Below the pieces are notes generated by a model. That model saw only the letters and a list, made by a program, of their open reading frames with translations. It made no database searches and had not been told where the DNA came from. This document shows, in pieces, positions 51,699 through 58,668 of a stretch of DNA of 58,668 nucleotides (position 1 is its first letter; each line of letters opens with the position of its first letter). Origin of the DNA: Nitrospira sp. CG24A (GTDB lineage: Bacteria; Nitrospirota; Nitrospiria; Nitrospirales; Nitrospiraceae); NCBI GenBank assembly GCA_002869925.2, contig NEWT02000023.1:1-58668 (forward strand), in the 5' to 3' direction. Position numbers and translations under genes: made by a program.

Positions 51699-51823
51699 GC
51701 AGGATGCTCAAAAAGACCGTTCAGCCAGGCCGCAGCGAGTGAAGCCCCGAGGCGTACCCTCGTGGTACGTTGAAGGTCTGAACGATGCGAGAACGACGCT
51801 GGCGGACTTTTTCAGCATCCTGT
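51699..51823. repeat. Intergenic inverted-repeat element
   Basis: Left end GCAGGATGCTCAAAAAG and right end CTTTTTCAGCATCCTGT are inverted (15 of 17). Central GGCGTACCCTCGTGGTACG is itself a hairpin. Right end supplies TTA, the stop codon of the convergent HTH gene. Confidence 0.85.
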
Positions 51824-52284
51824 TAATCGCTGGGGGGTTCGAAGTGGCCCGACGGGCGATTCTGCCATGGGATTGTCGACTGTTTGGCCTGTTTGACGAG
51901 GCTGCGTAAATTCACTTCCGCTGCTCGGAGCAATTTGGGCTCGCCGCTTTGAATAATTGCTGTCAGCAGGACATACAGCGAACGATTCATCTGTGACCCC
52001 GCGAGAATGCGTTCTGTGACCGGATCTGGGCCTGCAGGAATGGAATCGGTATCTTCCTCTGGATCGTCAAATAGGGTGCGGAATGAGTTTGGGTGGCTGA
52101 AGAGCCAAGCTGGGGGGATCTTGAGAGCTGCAGCAAGTGCTTCGAGTCGTGAGAGATGGAGGTCAGTTTCTCCCGCTTCTATTTCCTCTAGCACCCGGGG
52201 CAGAAGAGATAGCTCGGTTGCCAAGTCGTCGACTGAACGACCTCGTGAGATACGCCACGCTTGAACCTGCTCTCCCAGTGCCAT
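51823..52284 (-). CDS. Helix-turn-helix (XRE-type) protein
   Basis: 153 residues from ATG 52284; a TTG 12 codons upstream is another possibility. LGEQVQAWRISRGRSVDDLA then TELSLLPRVLEEIEAGETDL is a Cro/CI-type HTH, followed by LSRLEALAAALKIPPAWLF. The C-terminal ~85 residues have no family that I know. Its TAA lies at the right edge of the repeat at 51699-51823, so the C-terminus may have been altered by the element. Confidence 0.75.
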   Translation of the reverse strand: MALGEQVQAWRISRGRSVDDLATELSLLPRVLEEIEAGETDLHLSRLEALAAALKIPPAWLFSHPNSFRTLFDDPEEDTDSIPAGPDPVTERILAGSQMNRSLYVLLTAIIQSGEPKLLRAAEVNLRSLVKQAKQSTIPWQNRPSGHFEPPSD

Positions 52285-52454
52285 GGCGCAATAGTACTGA
52301 AAAATGGACTCTCTCCGCAACCTCCTTCTATGGGTCCGTGTCAGGATACGCCTTGAAACACAACAGTTTATGTGAAATTACTCTCACTGGAAGATGGGTG
52401 ATCAAATCAGGTATAATGCGCAACAAGGTTACTGTCGATCCGGTGAGGAGGGGC

Positions 52455-52799
52455 ATGATGTTAGGAACAGATATTCGTGGAATTATTGCAGAAGAAGAAG
52501 AAGTTCAGCGACGCAAAGATGCCTTGAAGTCGCTCCTAAGTATGCGTTCCAAGCAGTTACGAGAGTCGTTGGAACAACGGATCAAGCGGGCTCGGACGTG
52601 TGGGGATTGGATCCAGCTTTCTCAGGAAGAATGTGCCACGCTTCACAAGCGGGAAAAGCTTCATCTCAAGTCTCAGTTCGATAAGCTTCAGCACGAGCAG
52701 GATCGTACCAGAGGGAAGCTGACCGCACTGAAGCGAGCGAAGGCGCGAGCTCAACGGATTCGGGCTGCCGAAGCCGCATCTGGGCGGAAGCGCCGCTAA
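52455..52799 (+). CDS. Small coiled-coil protein
   Basis: 114 residues from ATG 52455 (GAGGAGGGG upstream; ATG 52458 also possible). Almost entirely charged alpha helix (EEEEVQRRKDALKSLLSMR, KLQHEQDRTRGKLTALKRAK), a predicted coiled coil with a basic C-terminus (GRKRR). Reminiscent of FliJ-like or chaperone-like helical proteins, but no flagellar genes are near. TATAAT at 52412-52417 may be its -10 box. Function unknown. Confidence 0.65.
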   Translation: MMLGTDIRGIIAEEEEVQRRKDALKSLLSMRSKQLRESLEQRIKRARTCGDWIQLSQEECATLHKREKLHLKSQFDKLQHEQDRTRGKLTALKRAKARAQRIRAAEAASGRKRR

Positions 52800-52828
52800 A
52801 CTGGTTCTGTCTGCCATGATGCGCTAGC

Positions 52829-53635
52829 GTGACTCCCTCACCCCCCCTCCTGACGCGGTCGCAACGGGAGCACATTCGTGACCTCCTACGTGATAAGCAC
52901 GTACGCACACGAGAACGTGCCTTCGTGGTTGAAGGCGCCCATGCTGTTCGGGATCTCCTGACTCGGCATCCTGAACAGATTCTCACAATCGTCACCGCGT
53001 CAGGTTACCTGGAGAAAGAGAAGCGGAACGACCGGCTACTTCGATTAACTGCCTCGACGCAACAATACTCCTGCCCAGACATTCAGTTCTCAAAACTATC
53101 AGACTTGGATACCCCGCAGGGCATCATCGCGGTCGTGCGGCAGCCGACATGGGATGAAGGAGAGGTGCTTGGACAGCCGAGTGTTTTGGGGATCTTTGGA
53201 GAACAGCTACAAGACCCTGCCAATGTTGGGGCCATTATTCGAACAGCGGCAGCGCTCAATGTAAGTGCGCTGTGGCTCACACCGGAATCTGCCGATGTTT
53301 TTCACCCCAAGGTGGTTCGTGCAACGAGCGGTGTGTTACTCGTGCTGCCGATCTTTGCTGCGAAAGATGTGTCCGGGCTGATCAGGCAGGGCTGTCAGAT
53401 TTTTGCAGCAGAAACCGCGGGGAAGGGGGCCGGTTCAATTGATGAAATTCACCAGGCACCGAGAAAATTGGTTCTTGCTTTTGGCAATGAAAGTTGTGGT
53501 TTATCAGTTCAGACCATCGATCAGGCCGCCAGTAGATTTACTATACCGCTCAACCGCAGTGTAGAATCTCTTAATGTGGCGGCATCCGTAGCGATTGCCA
53601 CATTTTTCTTCTCTCGGCTTTCCAAAGGGACCTGA
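52829..53635 (+). CDS. TrmH/SpoU-family RNA 2'-O-methyltransferase
   Basis: 268 residues from GTG 52829. N-terminal substrate domain (REHIRDLLRDKHVRTRERAF, VVEGAHAVRDLL), then the knotted SPOUT domain with LQDPANVGAIIRTAAAL, LVLAFGNESCGLS and IPLNRSVESLNVAASVAIA, the three SpoU motifs. Likely modifies 23S rRNA (like RlmB) or tRNA; target unassigned. Start is supported by position only. Confidence 0.9.
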   Translation: MTPSPPLLTRSQREHIRDLLRDKHVRTRERAFVVEGAHAVRDLLTRHPEQILTIVTASGYLEKEKRNDRLLRLTASTQQYSCPDIQFSKLSDLDTPQGIIAVVRQPTWDEGEVLGQPSVLGIFGEQLQDPANVGAIIRTAAALNVSALWLTPESADVFHPKVVRATSGVLLVLPIFAAKDVSGLIRQGCQIFAAETAGKGAGSIDEIHQAPRKLVLAFGNESCGLSVQTIDQAASRFTIPLNRSVESLNVAASVAIATFFFSRLSKGT

Positions 53636-53704
53636 CTCAAGGCCTCTCCGCTCTGGCAATGGCCATGTCGCCTAGTCAGCAATCACAAAATTGGGTGTGA
53701 AGAA

Positions 53705-53780
53705 TGGTGCCGAGGGACAGAATTGAACTGTCGACACCAGCCTTTTCAGGGCTGTGCTCTACCAACTGAGCTACCTCGGC
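53705..53780 (-). tRNA. tRNA-Phe (anticodon GAA)
   Basis: Minus strand begins GCCGAGGTAGCTCAGTTGG and has the anticodon loop CTGAAAA, T-arm GTTCAATTC, acceptor CCTCGGC and encoded CCA. 76 bases including CCA. Confidence 0.97.
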
Positions 53781-53807
53781 ATGATTCATGGCAAGATGAG
53801 GGAGGCA

Positions 53808-53836
53808 CTGTTACAGGATTGTCAGAAAAAAATCAA
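53808..53836 (-). promoter_or_regulatory. Sigma-70 promoter for tRNA-Phe
   Basis: On the minus strand TTGATT (53831-53836) and TAACAG (53808-53813) with a 17-base spacer, about 28 bases before the mature 5' end. Confidence 0.6.
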
Positions 53837-54111
53837 GCGGCTGCACTATCCTCCTAAAATATCCGACACAGTTTCTCCTTCTATGTCAGGGTGCCCATAG
53901 CGGTGGTCGTTCGATGTGCGCAGTGAAGATCAATCCGCCTACTCTCTCTGAAGAAGTTGGGAAATCAGAAGACCCTTGACGGGACAAATGGCAGGTCTCG
54001 GACTTCGGCGAGCTCAGTCGAGCCGTGTGCCAGTGGGTGAGAATGACGTGCGCAGTCGGGACTATCTCAGCCACCCCTTGTAAAGTGATAGTTCACTACG
54101 GTCTTGCTGGA

Positions 54112-54133
54112 TGGAATTTTTGAGCATCCTGGG
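54112..54133. repeat. Right-end fragment of the intergenic inverted-repeat element
   Basis: CTTGCTGGATGGA then TTTTTGAGCATCCTG matches the right end of the copy at 56.7 kb (CTTGCTGAATGGCC, TTTTTGAGCATCCTG). No left end was found. Confidence 0.55.
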
Positions 54134-54173
54134 ACGTTGAACATTCAATTGTAGGGTAGATAAGGAGATTGCG

Positions 54174-54425
54174 ATGAAGAAATTCAGACGCAGTTTTTCA
54201 TTCGTTGTCGGATTACTGGCGGTGGTGGGGCTATTCGCTTGCAGCCAGGAGACCCCGGCGGAGAAGGCAAAGGCGGCGGTGTCCGGCAATGCGGCGACGC
54301 AAGCAGCCGGGCAGGCTGCGGTGGATGCCATACAGACTCCGATGGATCAGGCACGTCAGGCGGAAAATGTGTTGGAAAATTCGGCTGAACAAACAGCCGC
54401 TAAGATCAAGGAATCGATGCAGTAG
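54174..54425 (+). CDS. Small lipoprotein
   Basis: 83 residues from ATG 54174 (AAGGAGA upstream). VVGLLAVVGLFACSQETPAE has a lipobox (LFAC); the remainder is an Ala/Gln-rich amphipathic helix (AVDAIQTPMDQARQAENVLE). Resembles small Lpp-like or stress lipoproteins; no family assigned. Confidence 0.7.
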   Translation: MKKFRRSFSFVVGLLAVVGLFACSQETPAEKAKAAVSGNAATQAAGQAAVDAIQTPMDQARQAENVLENSAEQTAAKIKESMQ

Positions 54426-54512
54426 CAGGGAGAGGGGTGGCCTGGTTGGCCCCCCGTGCTTACGGAACTCCCACGATGAATGGGAAAGGGGATGGGGGCT
54501 GATTGATCTTCT

Positions 54513-54575
54513 ACTGCGCGCGTCCAACGAGGGGCGTCCGCGACCGCGCGTTGCGCGAACACGGAAGATCATCAG
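54513..54575. repeat. GC-rich repeat family 2, two units
   Basis: ACTGCGCGCGTCCAACGAGG and GCGCGTTGCGCGAACACGG are two diverged units like those at 38060-38122, followed by a pyrimidine tract before the helicase gene. Confidence 0.65.
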
Positions 54576-54672
54576 CCTCCATCCCCCTTCTCTTTGAAAG
54601 GGCAACGAGGAGTATGCTATACAGCGGTTTCCCTGCATGGTCGGACTGCCCAACAATTCCTTCGCTCATCTC

Positions 54673-56694
54673 ATGGAACGAGACACCAAAACCTATGTGT
54701 TGAAGCGACTGGTTGACGAGGCCGTTCCCCGGAAACTCTCAATCGATTATGCGGCGGCGTTGAATAGCCAGCAGCTTGCGGCGGTGACGGCAGGCGAAGG
54801 ACCATCCCTAGTCATTGCCGGCGCCGGCAGTGGCAAGACGCGCACCTTGGTCTACCGCGTGGCCTATTTGATCGACTCGGGGATCGATCCGTCGCAGATT
54901 CTGCTTCTGACCTTTACGCGAAAATCTTCGCAGGAAATGCTTGATCGGGCAGGCGAACTGATTGGCGTACGCAGTGAACGTGTTCGCGGCGGCACGTTTC
55001 ATTCTGTGGCCAATATGTTACTCCGGCGCTATGGCCGGTCCATCGGCCTTGAGCCGGGCTTTACCATTCTCGATCGGGGCGACGCGGAGGACTTGATCGC
55101 CTTAGTTCGCTCGCAGCTGGGTTTGAACGAAAAAGATAAGCGGTTTCCCCGCAAGGGGACGATTGCGGAGATGTTCAGCAAATCCGAGAATACGTTGCGT
55201 CCGCTCGCCGAGATCGTGGTCGAAGAGTTCGATCATTTTTCCGACCATTTGGATGCATTGGAACAGTTACAGAGAGGATATCAAGCGTCGAAGCGCCAGC
55301 GTCAATTGGTGGATTATGACGATCTGTTGGTGTTGCTGCGTCGGCTTGTGATGGAGGATGAAGGAGTCCGGCGGACGATTTCATCGCTGTATCGGTACAT
55401 CTTGGTGGATGAATATCAGGACACCAATCGCTTGCAAGCGGATGTCGTTAGGCATCTCGCCTCCACCCATCACAATGTGATGGTCGTGGGCGACGACGCG
55501 CAGTCGATCTATGCGTTCCGCGGCGCGACGTTCAAGAACATTATGGAATTCCCAGCGCTCTTTCCAGGCACCATTATTTATAAGCTGGAGGAGAATTACC
55601 GCAGTACCCAGCCGATCCTGAATCTCGCGAATACCATTATTGAAGCGGCGACGGAAAGGTACAGCAAGCATCTCTTTACGAGAAAACTCGATGGGCCGTT
55701 GCCGGTCCTGGTGGAGGCGGCAGGGGAGAATGCCCAATCGCGCTTCATTGCGCAGAAGATTTTGGAGTTGCGGGAGGAAGGGGTTCCGCTCAGCGAAATG
55801 GCCGTGCTCTTTCGATCGAGCTTTCACTCGTTCGATCTTGAAATTGAGCTCTCTCGTCACGGACTGTCGTTTATCAAGCGTGGCGGGGTGAAATTTATTG
55901 AGACTGCCCATGTGAAGGATTTGCTGGCCCATATGCGTGTCGTGGCTAATCCCTTGGACGCTGTGAGCTGGCATCGTGTGCTCATGCTCGTTGAGGGTGT
56001 GGGGCCCAAGAAGGCGCAGGATGTCATGGCTGCCCTTGTAAAATCAGACAAGCCGTATCATGCCCTTCGTGAGATGACGGGGCGATCCGGGAAAGGACTC
56101 AAGGATTTAGCCCTGACGCTCGAAAGTCTTGCCGGATCTGGAGATCTTCGGCCGGCCGAGCAAGTGAACCATATTTATGAGTACTACCTGCCGATTCTGA
56201 AGACCCAATACGACGACTATCCCAAGCGCATGCGGGATCTGGATCATTTGCAGACGATTGCGGAGGGATATCAGGAGGTTGAGACATTTCTCTCGGATCT
56301 GGCGCTGGAGCCGCCGGATGGGAGTGCCGCCGGCGTGGAGGCAACCGACCGAGACGACGAACGACTGGTATTGTCCACGATCCATTCTGCCAAGGGGCTT
56401 GAGTGGCAATGTGTATTTGTCATCTGGATTGTGGATGGAAGATTCCCGTCGGTCTATTCGTTTAGTGAAGATGAGGGGCTGGAAGAGGAGCGCCGGTTGT
56501 TCTATGTCTCCGTGACGAGAGCAAAACGGCATTTGTACTTGACCTACCCGATCAATGTGTTCGATAGGGGAAGCGGGATGATCCTGTCGAAGCCGTCCAG
56601 ATTTTTGGACCCTGTGTCGCCGGGACAGCTGGATCAATTGGTCTTGATGGAGGAGGGTGGGCGGGCGGACTGGTATTCTCGGGACGATCATTGA
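54673..56694 (+). CDS. UvrD/Rep-family superfamily 1 DNA helicase
   Basis: 673 residues from ATG 54673 (ATG 54637 would add 12). Motif I SLVIAGAGSGKTRTLVYR, motif Ia LLTFTRKSSQEML, motif II ILVDEYQDTNRLQ, motif III VVGDDAQSIYAFRGA, motif IV YRSTQPIL, motif V STIHSAKGLEWQCVFV and motif VI EERRLFYVSVTRAKRHLYL are all present. A 3'-5' helicase for repair or replication restart. It is shorter than E. coli UvrD and lacks its C-terminal tail. The stop codon abuts a repeat element. Confidence 0.92.
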   Translation: MERDTKTYVLKRLVDEAVPRKLSIDYAAALNSQQLAAVTAGEGPSLVIAGAGSGKTRTLVYRVAYLIDSGIDPSQILLLTFTRKSSQEMLDRAGELIGVRSERVRGGTFHSVANMLLRRYGRSIGLEPGFTILDRGDAEDLIALVRSQLGLNEKDKRFPRKGTIAEMFSKSENTLRPLAEIVVEEFDHFSDHLDALEQLQRGYQASKRQRQLVDYDDLLVLLRRLVMEDEGVRRTISSLYRYILVDEYQDTNRLQADVVRHLASTHHNVMVVGDDAQSIYAFRGATFKNIMEFPALFPGTIIYKLEENYRSTQPILNLANTIIEAATERYSKHLFTRKLDGPLPVLVEAAGENAQSRFIAQKILELREEGVPLSEMAVLFRSSFHSFDLEIELSRHGLSFIKRGGVKFIETAHVKDLLAHMRVVANPLDAVSWHRVLMLVEGVGPKKAQDVMAALVKSDKPYHALREMTGRSGKGLKDLALTLESLAGSGDLRPAEQVNHIYEYYLPILKTQYDDYPKRMRDLDHLQTIAEGYQEVETFLSDLALEPPDGSAAGVEATDRDDERLVLSTIHSAKGLEWQCVFVIWIVDGRFPSVYSFSEDEGLEEERRLFYVSVTRAKRHLYLTYPINVFDRGSGMILSKPSRFLDPVSPGQLDQLVLMEEGGRADWYSRDDH

Positions 56695-56820
56695 CAGGAT
56701 GCTGAAAAAGTCCGCCAGCGCCGTTCTCGACTCATCAAAATCCTCAACGTACCTCTGAGGGTACGTCTCCGGTTTCGATTCGCCTGCGGCCTTGCTGAAT
56801 GGCCTTTTTGAGCATCCTGT
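56694..56820. repeat. Intergenic inverted-repeat element
   Basis: ACAGGATGCTGAAAAAG at the left and CTTTTTGAGCATCCTGT at the right pair at 16 of 17. Opposite orientation to the copies at 42.4 and 51.7 kb. Starts inside the stop codon of the helicase gene. Confidence 0.85.
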
Positions 56821-56849
56821 ATGGCCATGAATAATGCGGACTGAGATCG

Positions 56850-57749
56850 ATGATGCGTACGTTATGCAGAGCGGTCGCGACGGGATTCCTCATTGGCGGA
56901 CTCTCCCTTGCCCCGAATGTGGGGGTGTCAGAAGACTCTCTGCCCTCTGTTGACCGGATGTGGCATCAGTTACTCGGCGAGGCCAACGCGCTACGTCTTC
57001 CGACGAAGTTCCTCCATACCATCCCACCGAGCTTCATTCAATTTGAGTTTGACGATTTGCACAGTTATGCGGCCGAGTATCACCCCGGAGAACATCGGAT
57101 GGTGCTCAATCGCGCCCTGTCCTTTAATGGAGCTGGAGCCGCGTTGCGTCCGCTCGAGCGACTTACCCATCCCCAGATTGAAACGCTCTACCATGAACTG
57201 TTCCATGCGTATATCGATTACCTGGTGACAGAGGCGAAGGCTTCGCCTAAGAAGGCGCCGGATCCTGTGCTGGCTTTTGCAAGAGTTCAGCAGGGTTGTC
57301 GCTATGGAGCGGTGTTGATCACACCGGTTGCTCAGAGAAAAGGCGACACTGAGGAACGGTTTCTGACTGACCGAGAATCCTGGGAAGCGCTCAACGAAAC
57401 ATGGGCGGTGTTTATTGGATGGGCCGTGTGGAATCAGTTGGAAGTAACCAGCGGTGTAGGACGATCGATTCAGAAGCCTGGAAAGAGTCAGGATGAATGG
57501 ATACGTCGACTTAAGCACGCCGATCACGAAAGGACTCTTCGTGGGTATTATGAACCGGAGGATTTTCGCGAACGGGCTGTCGCTCGAAAGCGGTACTTGG
57601 CTCCTGCTTCGCGTTTGTCGGAGCGAGAAGCCAAGATGCTGATGAAGGATGTTCTTGAATTTTCCCCGACTCTGCTCGCCCGCGCGAGTGAGGCGTTCTC
57701 AGGTGTTGGGGACGTCAGTCCACGAGACGGCACGTGTGGATCCTGGTAG
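56850..57749 (+). CDS. Exported protein with an HExxH zinc-metalloprotease-like motif
   Basis: 299 residues. The N-terminus MMRTLCRAVATGFLIGGLSL then APNVGVSED is a signal peptide. Residues about 112-121 are TLYHELFHAY, an HExxH motif, and SWEALNETWAVFIGWAVW further on offers a possible third ligand Glu, as in gluzincins. The rest, including LRGYYEPEDFRER, matches nothing I recognise. Predicted periplasmic or outer-membrane-anchored peptidase-like protein; activity not demonstrated by sequence alone. Confidence 0.65.
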   Translation: MMRTLCRAVATGFLIGGLSLAPNVGVSEDSLPSVDRMWHQLLGEANALRLPTKFLHTIPPSFIQFEFDDLHSYAAEYHPGEHRMVLNRALSFNGAGAALRPLERLTHPQIETLYHELFHAYIDYLVTEAKASPKKAPDPVLAFARVQQGCRYGAVLITPVAQRKGDTEERFLTDRESWEALNETWAVFIGWAVWNQLEVTSGVGRSIQKPGKSQDEWIRRLKHADHERTLRGYYEPEDFRERAVARKRYLAPASRLSEREAKMLMKDVLEFSPTLLARASEAFSGVGDVSPRDGTCGSW

Positions 57750-58136
57750 TACGTATTTTCATAAGGTCATGAAATACCTGTAGAAATTTACAATGGTGCC
57801 GGAATAGTTTGCCTATAGCAGGACTATGAAGAAAATAAATATGAAAAAAAAGAGCCAGGATCGGCAATGTCAGTAAAGTTCTTATGGATAGGTGTGTTTC
57901 AAGAAAAACAGGATAACCCTGATTTTTAGTCTTGACTTCACAGTACTTCATCAATAGAATCCAGCGTTTCATAAACAAGTCTGTGTCCACAGCTCACCAT
58001 ATTCATCCTTATTCAATTAAGGAAGGGGAGCCGTGCGTGGACCGGCTTGCTTTTCTTTTTTCATCATGCTGATGGAAGAGGAAGGCAGTGATAAGGATAC
58101 CAGATTTATTATTTCGTGTCGCATGCAAGGTGTTTC
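57750..58136. other. AT-rich leader of the tRNA-tuf unit
   Basis: 387 AT-rich bases. A promoter is seen at 57932-57960. Short open frames on both strands look non-coding. CAGGATAACCCTGATTTTT at 57910-57928 is a weak hairpin with a T-run. Confidence 0.5.
57932..57960 (+). promoter_or_regulatory. Sigma-70 promoter for tRNA-Tyr/Gly/Thr-tuf
   Basis: TTGACT (57932-57937) and TAGAAT (57955-57960), spacer 17, about 175 bases before tRNA-Tyr. Confidence 0.6.
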
Positions 58137-58221
58137 GGGCAGGTACCCAAGTGGCCAAAGGGGGCAGACTGTAAATCTGTTGCCATCGGCTTCCAAGGTT
58201 CGAATCCTTGCCTGCCCACCA
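58137..58221 (+). tRNA. tRNA-Tyr (anticodon GTA)
   Basis: Begins GGGCAGGTACCCAAGTGGCC, anticodon loop ACTGTAAAT, long variable arm, T-arm GTTCGAATC, encoded CCA. 85 bases with CCA. Confidence 0.97.
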
Positions 58222-58298
58222 CAGAATGATGCAGGCAAGTGCTGAGCGAACGTATACAACCTGAACCAAAGAAAAACTCAGCGCTGAACTCGAGAAGG

Positions 58299-58373
58299 GC
58301 GGGCGTAGCTCAGTGGTAGAGTTCCAGCCTTCCAAGCTGGCTGTCGTGGGTTCAAATCCCATCGCCCGCTCCA
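58299..58373 (+). tRNA. tRNA-Gly (anticodon TCC)
   Basis: Begins GCGGGCGTAGCTCAGTGG, anticodon loop CTTCCAA, T-arm GTTCAAATC, acceptor CGCCCGC, encoded CCA. 75 bases. Confidence 0.97.
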
Positions 58374-58480
58374 ATGAGAAGACGTGTGGCGTCAAACGTG
58401 AAACGTCAAGGCCGTCGCGTAGAGATGGTATGGCAGTCCGTCGTTTCACCTTTTGCGATTCACGTTTCACGGAGAGGGAC

Positions 58481-58556
58481 GCCCACGTAGCTCAGTTGGT
58501 AGAGCACGTCCTTGGTAAGGACGAGGTCACGCGTTCGATCCGCGTCGTGGGCTCCA
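58481..58556 (+). tRNA. tRNA-Thr (anticodon GGT)
   Basis: Begins GCCCACGTAGCTCAGTTGG, anticodon loop TTGGTAA, T-arm GTTCGATCC, acceptor GTGGGC, encoded CCA. 76 bases. Tyr-Gly-Thr followed by tuf matches the gene order of the E. coli tufB operon. Confidence 0.97.
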
Positions 58557-58623
58557 TACAGGGCTTGCTCGATCCGCGAGCTCACACAGAGGGCATCGGA
58601 GACTTTTAGAAAAGGAGCGAGGT

Positions 58624-58668
58624 ATGGCGAAGGCGAAATATGAGCGGCGGAAGCCGCACGTGAATATT
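58624..58668 (+). CDS. tuf: Elongation factor Tu, first 15 codons (continues beyond the window)
   Basis: ATG 58624 with AAAGGAGCGAGGT upstream reads MAKAKYERRKPHVNI, the standard EF-Tu N-terminus just before the G1 loop. It follows tRNA-Thr by 67 bases, so it is probably co-transcribed with the three tRNAs. Confidence 0.93.
   Translation, partial: MAKAKYERRKPHVNI

Larger units (their letters stand above)
53781..54173. other. Gene-poor region with promoter and element fragments
   Basis: Contains the tRNA-Phe promoter, possible transposase-end remnants around 53852-53960 (AAATATCCGACA and AGCGGTGGTCGT are shared with the IS remnant at 27.4 kb) and a half repeat at 54112-54133. No gene that I can support. 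Confidence 0.45.

Noticed and set aside
53886-54074. 62-codon minus-strand ORF beside tRNA-Phe
   Set aside because: No ribosome site, no family, and within decayed element sequence.
57715-57990. 91-codon minus-strand ORF in the AT-rich region before the tRNAs
   Set aside because: Composition and lack of ribosome site suggest a chance frame opposite the promoter region.

Overview
The window looks like chromosome of a Nitrospira-type nitrite oxidiser (phylum Nitrospirota). This is inferred from remembered gene families and gene order, not from a search: an LPS-assembly LptD (Gram-negative envelope), a molybdenum-cofactor operon with a fused MoaD-MoaE, many bacterial-enhancer (sigma-54) features, a nickel permease, and moderately high GC genes with strong AGGAGG-type ribosome binding sites. 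No rRNA, CRISPR array or prophage was seen. Four tRNAs are present, and the window ends inside the first codons of tuf.

Layout. 1-6.9 kb: the end of a receiver-domain protein, a DsbA/FrnE-like thiol protein, a DUF4139 protein, a CoA-binding protein, a DUF4112 protein, and a tandem pair of SUMF1-like genes whose second copy is broken and joined to a foreign TPR tail; then a truncated LPP20-like lipoprotein gene. 6.8-10.9 kb (minus): a four-gene operon that looks like synthesis and export of a glycosyl-glycerate compatible solute (GpgS-like transferase, second glycosyltransferase, MscS-related membrane protein, MPGP-like phosphatase). 11.2-14.2 kb (minus): an NtrC-type response regulator and its histidine kinase. 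14.4-26.0 kb (plus): a lone receiver protein, small zinc ribbons, two GT4 glycosyltransferases, an MFS-BON-MFS trio, a glycogen-debranching-type glucosidase and trehalose-6-phosphate synthase. Two pairs of palindromic GACAAGWTGTC-like sites, each upstream of a sigma-54 type -24/-12 element, bracket this block, so I propose that the adjacent NtrC-type system controls it.

26.1-38.2 kb is accessory and worn: an acyltransferase, an IS481-like transposase remnant, a Crp/Fnr regulator, small secreted or membrane proteins, a stress group (ferritin-like protein, Fe/Mn SOD, di-haem peroxidase), repeat-domain lipoprotein genes, a duplicated leader with a truncated gene copy, and several repeat elements.

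38.2-58.7 kb is housekeeping: moaC-moaDE-moaA, a nickel permease, accD, folC, lptD, trxA, recN, a ThDP decarboxylase, an RlmI-like methyltransferase, a TrmH-like methyltransferase, tRNA-Phe, a UvrD-like helicase, a secreted HExxH protein, and a tRNA-Tyr/Gly/Thr-tuf transcription unit. Two intergenic repeat families are visible: a ~125-bp element with ~17-bp terminal inverted repeats that sits against gene 3' ends, and a shorter GC-rich element built of ~30-bp units.
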